A stretch of 64,000 nucleotides of DNA, taken from the NCBI RefSeq assembly GCF_013623905.1, contig NZ_JABKDD010000002.1, positions 186,001 to 250,000 on the forward strand, written 5' to 3'. Under the pieces are notes generated by a model that had not been told where the DNA came from, did no database searches, and saw nothing but the letters and a program-made list of their open reading frames with translations. Within the stretch, counting starts at the first letter, position 1; each line of letters starts with the position of its first letter. Source of the stretch: Brevibacterium sediminis (GTDB taxonomy: Bacteria > Actinomycetota > Actinomycetes > Actinomycetales > Brevibacteriaceae). Below, piece after piece: positions 51,678 through 59,737 of the stretch. Both the position numbers and the translations under genes were made by a program.

Positions 51678-53212
51678 GGCATCTGTCCCTCCGAATACGG
51701 CAGTCTCACCTGCAGAATCCATTGTCCGTTCTCGATTCCCCAGTCGGCGCTCCCACCGAACAGAGCAGCCCTCTCACCGATGCCGACGAGTCCGCGTGAC
51801 TGCCTCGCCGAGGCGGCCGCCCCCTTCGCACCGGCAATCCCCTTCGCATCGCCCGCCGCTTTCGCGTCAGCCGCCGCCTTCCCCTCGGCCCGTCCCTTCT
51901 CCGATGAGCCGAGCACCGGGCCGGTGGCCGCGCCGGCATTGCGCGTGACCACTTGTACGCAGTCGGCGCCGATGTCGACGGCCACATCGAGGCCGGGCGT
52001 CGTTGCGTGCCGCAGCGAGTTCGTCACCGCCTCGCGCACGATCCGGTGGAGTTCGTGGACCACGGTCGGCGGCAGTCCGGTGGCATCCCCGCTGACCGTC
52101 AGTCGGGTGGGGTGCCCGATCGCACGGGCTTCCTCGGCCAATCGGGTGATATCGAGCATTGCTCGCCGAGGCGGCCCCGCACTTCCGCTGTCACCGTCCC
52201 CCGCGAGCTCTCCGCCCTCCACTGCTTCGCTCTCGGCGCCATCGAGGGCATCGGCACCATCGATGGCATCAGCAACGCCAAGGGCGTCGGCGTCGCCTGC
52301 GGTGCTTTCATCGCTGACTGCGCCGTCGGCCTCCGCACGCAGCAGGGCGAGGACATGGTCCAACTCGGCCACCGCCTCACGGCTGGTGCGAGCGATCTCG
52401 TCGACGGCCGCCTCGGCGAGTATCTGATCCTGGTGCAGGGCACGTTTGGCCACAGCTGCCTGCATCATCGTCACGGTCAGGGCATGACCGATCGAGTCGT
52501 GGACTTCGCGGGCGAGGACGGTGCGACGGAACCGACGGACTCGCTCGGCCCCGGCGAGCTCAGCCCGGTCAGCGGCCGAGGGGCCGAGCAGGATCTGTGC
52601 GTAGTGAGGCAGGAAGTAGCCTTCGGCGATGATCGTGGCCGTGAGGAGAAGCAGGATCACGGGTGCGAGGATCTGCACGAGCCCGGCGGACAGGACGACG
52701 ACGGACTCGGCACCGGTGCCGGCCGACGGATCGGCATTTCCGGCCGGCGATCCAGCAGTCGCCCCGGCTGGGGAGCCCGCAATGCCGAGGAGTCCGTTCG
52801 ACAGTTCCGAGGCCTGCTGTGGGTCCGCAACCATCAGGAGCACGGAAGGAAGGACCACGACGACCGTGATCAGGAGCAGGGCACCGGCGAAGGCGTGGCC
52901 GAAGTAGAACAGGGCACCGCGGAGGCGATCGGACCAGGTCGGCCGCCTCGGCGGGATGGGGATGGACAGTTCGAGGAGCTGCTCGGCCAGGGTCCGTTCG
53001 AGTGCGCGGATGACGGCAAGGAACGCGGGTATGCACAACAGCACGAAGACGACGGCGCTGAAGGCGAGCATGCTGAACGCCAGAGACCGGTCGCTGACCT
53101 CGTTCCACGCGGAGACGGCCCAGATGATGACCGCAATATAGGGCACGGCGATGACCCCGCCGATCAGAAGGACCAGCAGTCTGCGCCACAGCTTCGCCGC
53201 CCAAGCTCCCAT
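51674..53212 (-). CDS. NarL-type sensor histidine kinase with low-complexity insertions
   Basis: Membrane sensor kinase, 512 residues. Four hydrophobic helices lie in the first 190 residues (pairs at about 12-75 and 100-190). The HisKA_3 phosphoacceptor is in VLAREVHDSIGHALTVTMMQ. The ATPase domain has ELHRIVREAVTNSLRHA as N-box and SRGLVGIGERAALFGG as G-box. Two insertions rich in Ala/Gly/Asp interrupt it, one after the His domain and one just before the G-box (KAAADAKAAGDAKGIAGAKG), each encoded around CGCCGAGGCGGC/GCCGCCTCGGCG words. The ATG at 53212 is preceded by TAGTCT seven bases upstream, indicating a possibly leaderless mRNA; an in-frame start at 53242 is the alternative. Confidence 0.88.
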   Translation of the reverse strand: MGAWAAKLWRRLLVLLIGGVIAVPYIAVIIWAVSAWNEVSDRSLAFSMLAFSAVVFVLLCIPAFLAVIRALERTLAEQLLELSIPIPPRRPTWSDRLRGALFYFGHAFAGALLLITVVVVLPSVLLMVADPQQASELSNGLLGIAGSPAGATAGSPAGNADPSAGTGAESVVVLSAGLVQILAPVILLLLTATIIAEGYFLPHYAQILLGPSAADRAELAGAERVRRFRRTVLAREVHDSIGHALTVTMMQAAVAKRALHQDQILAEAAVDEIARTSREAVAELDHVLALLRAEADGAVSDESTAGDADALGVADAIDGADALDGAESEAVEGGELAGDGDSGSAGPPRRAMLDITRLAEEARAIGHPTRLTVSGDATGLPPTVVHELHRIVREAVTNSLRHATTPGLDVAVDIGADCVQVVTRNAGAATGPVLGSSEKGRAEGKAAADAKAAGDAKGIAGAKGAAASARQSRGLVGIGERAALFGGSADWGIENGQWILQVRLPYSEGQMP

Positions 53213-53334
53213 TGCCACCAGACTACAGCGGCGGGCCGACATGAGACGGCGGCCGGAAAGTTTCGCCCGTCGGCCATCCGAATCGGCATCTGCTCCGAAT
53301 CACCGATACCAGCTATCTTTGGGAAAGGATCGTC

Positions 53335-53793
53335 ATGAATATCTCGATGTCGTCACAGTCGCCCGCCGCTGCACGCGGTGCGCGTTCGCAGGTGCAGATG
53401 GTCTCCGGGCTCTTCGGCGCAGTGTTCCTGCTCGTGGGGATCCTCGGCTTCGTCCCGGGCATCACCGCGAATCTCGGCTCGATCAGCTTCGCCGGACACC
53501 ACACCGACGCTGCACTGCTCGGCCTCTTCCAGGTCACGGTGCTCCACAACATCGTCCACCTGCTCTTCGGAGTCGTCGGGATGCTCGGACTCCGCTCACG
53601 TGCGCTGGCGAAGAACTACCTCGTCGTCGGCGGAATCATCTATGCGGTGCTGTGGATCTACGGAATGGTGATTCCGATGGAGTCGATGGGCAACTTCGTC
53701 GGGCTCAACACCGCCGACAACTGGCTGCACTTTGTCCTCGCCGCGGCCATGATCACCACCGGCTTCGTATTCGGGCGGAAGCCTCGGGGCTGA
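53335..53793 (+). CDS. DUF4383 family membrane protein
   Basis: Four-helix membrane protein of 152 residues. The DUF4383 hallmark is LFQVTVLHNIVHLLFGVVGM, followed by YLVVGGIIYAVLWIYGM and NTADNWLHFVLAAAMITTGF. Function is unknown; many actinobacteria encode several copies. AAAGGA lies ahead of the ATG. It stands alone, divergent from the sensor kinase and convergent with the PiT permease. Confidence 0.9.
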   Translation: MNISMSSQSPAAARGARSQVQMVSGLFGAVFLLVGILGFVPGITANLGSISFAGHHTDAALLGLFQVTVLHNIVHLLFGVVGMLGLRSRALAKNYLVVGGIIYAVLWIYGMVIPMESMGNFVGLNTADNWLHFVLAAAMITTGFVFGRKPRG

Positions 53794-53824
53794 TTGGTCG
53801 GCACCGATGTCAGCGATTTCGTCA

Positions 53825-53863
53825 GAGCCGAGCCCGGGCGCCTCGCGCTCCCGGGCTCGGCTC
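53825..53863. terminator. Bidirectional hairpin terminator
   Basis: Perfect 14-bp stem GAGCCGAGCCCGGG with its complement and an 11-nt loop, between the convergent DUF4383 and PiT genes. Confidence 0.8.
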
Positions 53864-53897
53864 CGGCGTCAGCGAACAGCAGGAACCGGGTGGCCTG

Positions 53898-54911
53898 TCA
53901 GAGCCCGACGGAGGCCTTGACGATCCACCCGAGCACCACGGCCAACAGCGCGGCGGCCGGGATCGTCAGGAGCCAGACGGCGAACATCGGCACGAAGTAC
54001 CGGGCTCTGGCGTGGCCCTTGCGCCCGGCGTATTGGGTGCCGAGGATCGATGAGCCGAGGACGAAGGTCAGCGACACCGGAACCCGCATGATCAGAGCTG
54101 CGGTGTACATGAGGATCGTGGCCGCGCCATCGGCGATGGAGGATTTGAGGGGATCGAGGCGGACCATGCGCACGGAAAGTGTCTGGACCACTCGCCACCC
54201 GCTCAATCCGGTGCCCAGAGCCAGAGCCGCGGCGATGAGGAGGCGCACCGGCCAAGAGATGTCGACCACGGAGAGGACATCGTGCTGCTGCGTGTCGACG
54301 GCGAGAATGGCGACCATGACGAGGGCCGCGATCTTCTGCGCGTCCTGGACCCCGTGGACAAGCGACAGGGCCGCCGTGAGCACGGAGTCGACCATGCGCG
54401 CACCCCGGAAAAGCGGCTTGGGCGGAGTGGAGGCGAGCGACTTCGACAGGATGAGCGTGAGCACCCACGCGAGAATGAACCCGAGGATCGGTGAGAGCAC
54501 CAGCGGCCACACCACTGAGTCCATCGCTTCACCGGTGTTGACGGAGAAGCCGAACACGATTCCCGCGCCGAGCAGACCGCCGATGAGACAGTGGGTCGAC
54601 GACACAGGCAGCGCGAGATAGTAGGTGAACAGGCTCCACGTCGTCGCTGCGACGAAGGCGATCAGCAAGGTGGTCAGGATGAGGTCTGTCGAACCGGAGA
54701 AGAGCACGATCTGGTTGGCCACGACGATGGCGATTCCCTCACCGAGGAGCGCACCGATGAAGTTGAAGATGACGGCCAGGCTGAGCGCCCAGCCGGGTCG
54801 CATCGCTCGCCCGACGACCGCGTTGCCGACGGTCAGTGCGGCATCGTGGAATCCGTTCGAGCCGGCGAAGATCACCGCGGCGATGACGACTGCCGCCAAG
54901 AGCAGCTCCAC
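53898..54911 (-). CDS. PiT-family low-affinity inorganic phosphate permease
   Basis: Membrane phosphate (or metal-phosphate) symporter of 337 residues with about ten helices. The two PiT signatures are GSNGFHDAALTVGNAV near the N-terminus and SLVHGVQDAQKIAALVM in the second half, each keeping the key Asp; PVSSTHCLIGGLLGAG lies between. The ATG at 54911 is 3 bp after the stop of the DUF47 gene, and DUF47-PiT pairs are a common regulatory unit. It gives the cell a second phosphate uptake route beside PstSCAB. Confidence 0.93.
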   Translation of the reverse strand: MELLLAAVVIAAVIFAGSNGFHDAALTVGNAVVGRAMRPGWALSLAVIFNFIGALLGEGIAIVVANQIVLFSGSTDLILTTLLIAFVAATTWSLFTYYLALPVSSTHCLIGGLLGAGIVFGFSVNTGEAMDSVVWPLVLSPILGFILAWVLTLILSKSLASTPPKPLFRGARMVDSVLTAALSLVHGVQDAQKIAALVMVAILAVDTQQHDVLSVVDISWPVRLLIAAALALGTGLSGWRVVQTLSVRMVRLDPLKSSIADGAATILMYTAALIMRVPVSLTFVLGSSILGTQYAGRKGHARARYFVPMFAVWLLTIPAAALLAVVLGWIVKASVGL

Positions 54912-54914
54912 GGA

Positions 54915-55535
54915 CTACGACTCCTTGATCGCGATGGCTGCGACGACCTTGCCGAGTTCGGTGAACCCGTGGGCGGCCCGGACGAAGGCCTGCCCGAGTT
55001 GGGACACGGCCGCCATATACGTCAGTCCCCGTTTGGAGTTCGGCACCGCGTCCGACATCCGCCACTGCAGGCTCTCGACTTGGTAGGTCAGTCGGTTGAT
55101 CGCGTCGACGTAGTCCCACTGGTCGAGCTTGCCCGGCAGTCGGGTGATCATCCGCGAGGTGTGGTCCGTCTGATTCGACAGCACGGCCAGGGTCTCGGGG
55201 ACGCCGGAGGGCAGCGGGTCGAAGGCTCCGGAGGCGAGTACGTAGCCGACTCCGTGCAGCCGGTGGCAGATATCGCGCATGTGGTGGCTGAGCAGGTAGA
55301 GGTCGTTGCGGTCGAACGGGGTGATGTAGTTCTCGCGCAGTGCGCGGAGCATCGCGCCCATGTCCTCATCGGCCCTGTCCCCGATCTCGCGGAGGCGGTC
55401 GGCGACGTCGCGGCGTTCGCTGATTTCGATTCCGGAGAGTTCGGCGAGCACCAGGTTGCACTGCCGCATCTGTGAGACGAGATCGGACAGCCGCTCATAG
55501 AACACCTTGTCCTGCGGTACCCGCTTGAGCCGCAT
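54915..55535 (-). CDS. DUF47 (PhoU-like) accessory protein of the PiT transporter
   Basis: Helical cytosolic protein of 206 residues that in related systems regulates PiT activity. It has the DUF47 layout: RVPQDKVFYERLSDLVSQMR, then ISERRDVADRLREIGDRADE, then TPFDRNDLYLLSHHMRDICH with the metal-binding-type FDRNDL/H segment. The ATG at 55535 follows GGAGGAG; an in-frame start at 55580 lacks one. It is the first gene of the DUF47-PiT operon and lies downstream of an unusual structured element. Confidence 0.93.
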   Translation of the reverse strand: MRLKRVPQDKVFYERLSDLVSQMRQCNLVLAELSGIEISERRDVADRLREIGDRADEDMGAMLRALRENYITPFDRNDLYLLSHHMRDICHRLHGVGYVLASGAFDPLPSGVPETLAVLSNQTDHTSRMITRLPGKLDQWDYVDAINRLTYQVESLQWRMSDAVPNSKRGLTYMAAVSQLGQAFVRAAHGFTELGKVVAAIAIKES

Positions 55536-55875
55536 GCGCTCCTCCTGCCCGGGGCCCGGACAAGCCGGACGAATATGCATGATGCCTCAATGATATGTGC
55601 CGGACGCTGAACCGAGAGCGCCTCTCGGCGGAAGGCCGCTCGAAGCGGCTGAATTTGGAGCCCGGGGCTTCAGCGATCCAGCGTCCGGTGGCCCGAAGGC
55701 CACCCCCTACGATACTCGTTCATGCTCATGAATCCACCGCCGAGGCGGCTCTTCGTCCGTTGAGAATCTCACAGTCGATGTCGTGGTCGGGCGGGAATAT
55801 CCGGTCCCTACGGGGACCACGCTCATTCGGTCGGGCGGGGCCGCCTCGGCGAGGGGATTGCCGGCGAGCTGAGGA
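55536..55875. other. Intergenic region between DUF47 and a conserved hypothetical gene
   Basis: No gene is supported. It holds the four-way-junction element (55600-55704) and three exact copies of the GCCGCCTCGGCG word, at 55738-55749 (complement), 55840-55851 and 55885-55896 (the last just inside the 3' end of the neighbouring gene). Confidence 0.6.
55600..55704 (-). ncRNA. Structured leader candidate upstream of DUF47-PiT (cloverleaf-like)
   Basis: A closing 10-bp stem, CCGGACGCTG (55600-55609) with CAGCGTCCGG (55679-55688), encloses three hairpins: 55612-55628 (7 bp), 55635-55649 (6 bp) and 55657-55671 (6 bp with one G-U), each with a three-base loop. Adjacent on the minus strand is GGTGGCC-TTCG-GGCCACC (55704-55687), a UUCG tetraloop hairpin. 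A TATCGT -10 box at 55714-55709 would start transcription right at that hairpin, placing the whole structure in the leader of the leftward DUF47-PiT mRNA. It matches no RNA family I know and is not a tRNA. Confidence 0.5.
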
Positions 55876-56463
55876 TCAGTCGAGGCCGCCTCGGCGATGG
55901 GCGACCGCGGCGTCGGACAGGTCTTGGGAGAGCTGGCGCAGGCGGACGGCGGTGTCGTGGTCGTCGGCGCCTGCCGCGCAGATGCCGACGAAGGCGGAGG
56001 CGCGCAGCAGCGCAATGACGACGTCACCGCGGAAGGCGCCGACGAGGATCTCGTCGATGGCGTGGGCCACTTCGTCGGGTCCGGCGGGCAGTTCGACGCC
56101 GGCGAGGATCTCGTCGTAGCCGATGCCCTCGGTGACGCGGCGTTGGCCGTCGGAGAACATCTCGGCGAGTTCGCGAGGTGCGGACTTGATCCATTGGCGC
56201 AGGGCGTAGAGGCGCCACAGTGCGCCGGGTGCGGAGACGGCGGGAGCGGCTGACCACATCTCGGCGATGATCTCGAAGCCGATGTCATCGGCGAGTTCGA
56301 CGAAGCGCCTGGTGGCAGCCTCGTCGCGGTTTCCCTCTGCATCGCCGAGCAGCAGTGCCGCGGTGGCGTGCGAGGTCTCCGAACGGGCGACGGGATCGTC
56401 GACGGCACCGACGGAGTCGAGGTCGGCCAGGGGAACGGGACGGTGGAATGCGCGCTGTGACAT
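55876..56463 (-). CDS. Conserved actinobacterial hypothetical protein
   Basis: Cytosolic helical protein of 195 residues (RAFHRPVPLADLDSVGAVDD; SETSHATAALLLGDAEGN; PGALWRLYALRQWIKSAPRE; HAIDEILVGAFRGDVVIALL). Similar proteins are widespread in actinobacteria, where they sometimes carry unfounded names; I assign no function. The start ATG is preceded by TAAACT nine bases upstream. It is on the same strand as DUF47-PiT but separated by 340 bp that contain their own promoter, so it is probably a separate unit. Confidence 0.8.
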   Translation of the reverse strand: MSQRAFHRPVPLADLDSVGAVDDPVARSETSHATAALLLGDAEGNRDEAATRRFVELADDIGFEIIAEMWSAAPAVSAPGALWRLYALRQWIKSAPRELAEMFSDGQRRVTEGIGYDEILAGVELPAGPDEVAHAIDEILVGAFRGDVVIALLRASAFVGICAAGADDHDTAVRLRQLSQDLSDAAVAHRRGGLD

Positions 56464-56638
56464 GGTCAGGGCAGTTTAGTCCCTGTCAGGGTGCGCGGAC
56501 TAGGACGTGGAGCACATTCGGGCTTTCGCCGCACGGTCAGGTTCTGCTCCCGGGACTCACAACGGACGCTATTAAACTTGGGTCTGATTCGTGACTGCGA
56601 CCGGCAGTCGCGAGTGACCGAAACGAGGAGGAACTCTC

Positions 56639-57577
56639 GTGGCAAAATCATCAGTGGCGAAGAAGGGTCTCGACAAGGCTGCGAAGTTGGCAGTCAATGA
56701 CGATGGGACCCTCAATCCCCGCGCCCAGTCGATGTTGTCGCGTCTGCTGTCCGTGCAGCGGCCCGTCGCCCTGGCTTATGTGCGCAGTCTGCGCCGCCGG
56801 CATCCGGACGCGACCCCCGAAGAGCTCATCACGATCATTCGCCGGCACTATCTGACCCTGACGACCTCGGGCGGAGCCGCGGTCGGTGCGACCGCCGCCG
56901 TTCCGGGGTTGGGCACGACGGCCGCGCTGGGTGTCGCCAGCGTCGAGACCGCTGGCTTCCTGGAAGGCACTGCACTGTTTGCGCAGGCCATCGCAGAGAT
57001 CCACGGACTGCCGGTGGCCGATGCCAAGCGGGCGAACGCCCTGGTGCTCGGCCTCATGCTGGGCAAGGACGGGAAGAACCTCATCCAGAAGTTCGGCAAG
57101 CAGAACGGCGGCGTGGAGTCGATGTTCGGCAGCTGGGGCGCCACCGTGACCAAGCAGCTTCCGGCCCCGCTGGTCGATCTGCTCGTGCGCAAGCTGCGCA
57201 AGACCTTCATCCGCAAGTTCGCCGCCCGTGCTGGCGGATCGCTGGTCGGTCGGCTGCTGCCCTTCGGCGTCGGCGCTGTCATCGGTGCCGTGGTGAATGC
57301 GCAGATGGCGCGGAAGGTCGCTGGGGAATCGAAGGAGGCCTTCGGTGCTGCGCCGACGGTCTTCCCCATCGAGACCGACCCCGAGTACGTTGCGCCGAAG
57401 AAGGATCGGAAGCTGCTCGCGGGCCTGAGCAATATCCGTGCCCTGCTCGGGAAGGTCAAGAAGAACAAGGCCATCGAGTCCGACGTCATCGAGCCCACGG
57501 ATCCCGAGGATCTCGAGGCCCCGGACGGTCTGCCTCGTACGTACACCGCTGAGGATCGGCGCGGACTGGAGAAGTGA
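56639..57577 (+). CDS. Hypothetical protein with glycine-zipper membrane segments (EcsC-like composition)
   Basis: Protein of 312 residues with GTG start and strong GAGGAGGAA ribosome-binding site. Two glycine-rich hydrophobic segments, SGGAAVGATAAVPGLGTTAA near 80-100 and GGSLVGRLLPFGVGAVIGAV near 200-220, resemble membrane-inserting glycine zippers as in EcsC-type proteins. The N-terminal part is basic (KKGLDKAAKLA) and the C-terminus is acidic. I do not recognise a family with confidence. It is monocistronic, ending in a hairpin terminator. Confidence 0.78.
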   Translation: MAKSSVAKKGLDKAAKLAVNDDGTLNPRAQSMLSRLLSVQRPVALAYVRSLRRRHPDATPEELITIIRRHYLTLTTSGGAAVGATAAVPGLGTTAALGVASVETAGFLEGTALFAQAIAEIHGLPVADAKRANALVLGLMLGKDGKNLIQKFGKQNGGVESMFGSWGATVTKQLPAPLVDLLVRKLRKTFIRKFAARAGGSLVGRLLPFGVGAVIGAVVNAQMARKVAGESKEAFGAAPTVFPIETDPEYVAPKKDRKLLAGLSNIRALLGKVKKNKAIESDVIEPTDPEDLEAPDGLPRTYTAEDRRGLEK

Positions 57578-57589
57578 GCCGCGGAGCTT

Positions 57590-57623
57590 CGTCGGGAGGA
57601 AGTCGACGGACTCCCTCCCGACG
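57590..57623 (+). terminator. Hairpin terminator after the glycine-zipper protein gene
   Basis: CGTCGGGAGG (57590-57599) pairs with CCTCCCGACG (57614-57623); loop 14 nt, no T-run. Confidence 0.6.
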
Positions 57624-57720
57624 GCGGTTCCTGGTTTGAGTAATTCGGGCGCGAACCTCTACTATTGGTTCGTCTCCATCATGCGTCAGCAGGCCTGTGT
57701 ACTGCGCTTGTGATGGGGCG

Positions 57721-57793
57721 GGGCCTCTAGCTCAGTTGGTAGAGCAGCGGACTTTTAATCCGCGGGTCGTGGGTTCGATCCCCACGGGGCCCA
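57721..57793 (+). tRNA. tRNA-Lys (anticodon UUU)
   Basis: A complete 73-nt cloverleaf. Acceptor GGGCCTC pairs with GGGGCCC (one G-U), D-arm AGCTCAGTTGGTAGAGC, anticodon arm GCGGA-CTTTTAA-TCCGC with anticodon TTT, T-arm GTGGG-TTCGATC-CCCAC and discriminator A at 57793. The genome continues CCT, so a full CCA is not encoded. Confidence 0.98.
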
Positions 57794-57819
57794 CCTAGCC
57801 TGACCAGGCATGATACATG

Positions 57820-57850
57820 GCACCCCCGAAGCTGCGAGCTTCGGGGGTGC
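57820..57850 (+). terminator. Terminator of tRNA-Lys
   Basis: Perfect 14-bp stem GCACCCCCGAAGCT with its complement around loop GCG, then ATCATTTTC. Confidence 0.75.
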
Positions 57851-57854
57851 ATCA

Positions 57855-57876
57855 TTTTCAGCAGATTTTCAGCAGA
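57855..57876. repeat. 11-bp tandem repeat downstream of tRNA-Lys
   Basis: TTTTCAGCAGA occurs twice, head to tail (57855-57865, 57866-57876), just past the tRNA terminator. No matching tRNA 3'-end duplicate or integrase is present, so an attachment site is not supported. Confidence 0.6.
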
Positions 57877-58023
57877 CGATTCAGTTCTCCCACCGACCGC
57901 GGACGGTCGAGAAGGGTTGTACCGGAACTGGCACAGGATGTTGCCTGACGAACACCCCCTGCGGGCCGGCAACCGCATAGAGTCGGAGTCATCGACCGGT
58001 CAGCAGCGAGAAGGATACGCACA

Positions 58024-58503
58024 ATGAGTTCGAACTACCGCGCCCAAGCTGGGCTTGCCGTCAACGGCCCTGGTCCTTGGCGCAACCGCAGTCCGCTGAC
58101 CCCGGCACCATTGGTTCGGCGCTGGTGGGCGAGGGTCCTCGACGCGATCTTCGTCCTCTTCTGCACCGGTACGGTCGTCGGTGTCGCCATTGCCCTCGCC
58201 GGGATCAAAGTCATCTCGCTCGATGCTGCTACTGGAGTTGCTCTCGCCAGCTATCCATTGATGGCACTGGTGTTCGGAGCCCTCTACGGCTGCACCGTCT
58301 CCCCCGGCCAGGCGCTGTGCGGAGTCGTCACGCTCAAGCACAGCGGCAGACGCGTCGGATTCTGGAGGGGCACGACGCGCTATCTGGCGATCGCGTTCTT
58401 CCCGATCACGGTCGTTCTCCTCATCTGGACGATCTTCGACGCACCGACGCTGGACCTGGATCCGATCGACGTCTATTACCGCAGGGCTCCACAAGTCTGG
58501 TAG
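58024..58503 (+). CDS. RDD family membrane protein
   Basis: Membrane protein of 159 residues. The RDD signature starts the first helix (LVRRWWARVLDAIFVLFCTG, with Arg and Asp placed as in the family), helix 2 is around 66-90, GQALCGVVTLKHSGRRVGFW leads to helix 3, and helix 4 ends the domain. Function unknown; some RDD proteins act in ion homeostasis. AAGGA lies ahead of the ATG at 9-nt spacing. Monocistronic. Confidence 0.82.
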   Translation: MSSNYRAQAGLAVNGPGPWRNRSPLTPAPLVRRWWARVLDAIFVLFCTGTVVGVAIALAGIKVISLDAATGVALASYPLMALVFGALYGCTVSPGQALCGVVTLKHSGRRVGFWRGTTRYLAIAFFPITVVLLIWTIFDAPTLDLDPIDVYYRRAPQVW

Positions 58504-58523
58504 ATCCGGCTCTCGGGTACGGA

Positions 58524-58736
58524 TCACCGTCGTCGCGCGATGATGAGTCCGCGGAACGCTCCTTGGTTGGCAGCGACCTCGGCATTGGGCATTGACGTCG
58601 CAGCACCTGACCTGCGTGCGGCGATGAGCGCGTCGTCTTCACCGACGAGAGTGTCAGTGAAGTACCTGTCGACCGCCTGCCACTCGTCGGCGGCCGGGTA
58701 GCGGTTAGCCGGTGCGGAGGGCTCGCTTTCGCTCAT
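58524..58736 (-). pseudogene. Truncated O-methyltransferase (N-terminal fragment)
   Basis: The 70-residue reading frame matches the N-terminus of SAM-dependent O-methyltransferase family 3 proteins: WQAVDRYFTDTLVGEDDAL followed by GAATSMPNAEVAANQGAF. In intact genes NQGAF leads into the SAM-binding motif, but here only GLIIARRR and a stop follow, so the whole catalytic domain is missing. The rest of the gene is not found nearby; the RDD gene ends 20 bp away. This looks like a remnant left by a deletion, or a very short paralogue. Confidence 0.7.
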
Positions 58737-58796
58737 GCCTTCATTCTTGCGCATCGGTCGGCAGTGCTCCCCGCGAGTGCTGACTCGGTCCGCACC

Positions 58797-59636
58797 TCAC
58801 CCCGAGGCCAGAGTCTGTGTCCCGACGACGCCGAGCAGCTCCAAACGACCCGCTGTCTCGGTGCCTTCGAGAGGCAAGAAGACAAGCAGCGAGATGTCAT
58901 CGTCGGGAGTGAGAAGCACTTCGCACCGGAAATCGAGTCGACCGACGTCCTTGTGGGCGATCGCTTTGATGTCGGAATGGCGAACCGCGACGTCGTGCCG
59001 CTCCCACAGTCCGGCGAACTCCTCGCTGATGTCGATGAGGTCGGCGATGAACTCCCGCACGCGCCGGTCACCCGACCGCTTGGCGTATGTCGCCCGCAGA
59101 TCGCTCACATGTGTCGCCGAGATCCTGTCCCAGTCCTCTTCGGGCATCGGCCGTGACTCCGGGTCCTCGAACCACTTCCAGATCAGATTCCTCTCACGTC
59201 CCGGCTCCTCCGGCAGATCGCCGAACAGAGCACGACCTATCGGGTTCCGCCAGACGACCTCGCCGAGGTCGGTGACAATGACGGCCGGCACATCGACGAG
59301 CCGATTCGCCACGGCGATGAGCCCGGGCCGGATATGCCCGTCCGAACTGCGCGGCGGGACCGGGTGTCCTGCGAGATGCAGCAGGTGATCGCGCTGGTCC
59401 CGGTCGCACTGCAGCGCACGGGCGACGGCGCTGACGACTCCGGCCGACGGCGTCGCTCCTCTGCCCTGTTCGAGGCGGGAGTAGTAGTCGACGGAGACGC
59501 CCGCGAGCATCGCCACTTCCTCACGTCTGAGTCCCGGCGTGCGCCGGCGAACCGTGGTGCCCACACCGACGTCTTCGGGTCGCAGGCTCTCGCGGCGACG
59601 GCGGAGGAAATCGGCGAGGCCCGAACGATCAGTCAT
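58797..59636 (-). CDS. XRE-family regulator with MmyB-like ligand-binding domain
   Basis: Regulator of 279 residues. The N-terminal helix-turn-helix (TPGLRREEVAMLAGVSVDYY, then SRLEQGRGATPSAGVVSAVA) is followed by the MmyB-like PAS-type domain (VIVTDLGEVVWRNPIGRALF; RERNLIWKWFED; LWERHDVAVRHSDIKAIAH). This combination is the common Streptomyces-type helix-turn-helix regulator that often controls an adjacent oxidoreductase. It is divergent from an aldo/keto reductase, with a perfect 21-bp palindrome in the gap. GATAAT lies six bases before the ATG, so the mRNA may be leaderless. Confidence 0.92.
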   Translation of the reverse strand: MTDRSGLADFLRRRRESLRPEDVGVGTTVRRRTPGLRREEVAMLAGVSVDYYSRLEQGRGATPSAGVVSAVARALQCDRDQRDHLLHLAGHPVPPRSSDGHIRPGLIAVANRLVDVPAVIVTDLGEVVWRNPIGRALFGDLPEEPGRERNLIWKWFEDPESRPMPEEDWDRISATHVSDLRATYAKRSGDRRVREFIADLIDISEEFAGLWERHDVAVRHSDIKAIAHKDVGRLDFRCEVLLTPDDDISLLVFLPLEGTETAGRLELLGVVGTQTLASG

Positions 59637-59668
59637 CGCCCCATTATCTGCCTGCTGCCCGACAGTAG

Positions 59669-59689
59669 CCAGGGACAACTTGTCCCTGG
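59669..59689. promoter_or_regulatory. Operator palindrome between XRE regulator and aldo/keto reductase
   Basis: CCAGGGACAA-C-TTGTCCCTGG: perfect 10-bp arms around a single central base, in the 101-bp divergent gap. It lies near the -35 region of the leftward gene and upstream of the reductase. Confidence 0.7.
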
Positions 59690-59737
59690 ATCGACAGAGC
59701 ATTCTCACCGGCGCTCAATGCGAGCAGGCTCATTGAC

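Noticed and set aside
57727-57978. Reading frame on the minus strand ending GDRTHDPRIKSPLLYQLS
   Set aside because: It is the complement of tRNA-Lys plus its flank. This peptide is a well-known false prediction arising from tRNA genes.
57721-58736. Genomic island at tRNA-Lys
   Set aside because: No integrase, no duplicated tRNA end and no composition shift follow the tRNA; only a small tandem repeat and one gene remnant are seen.
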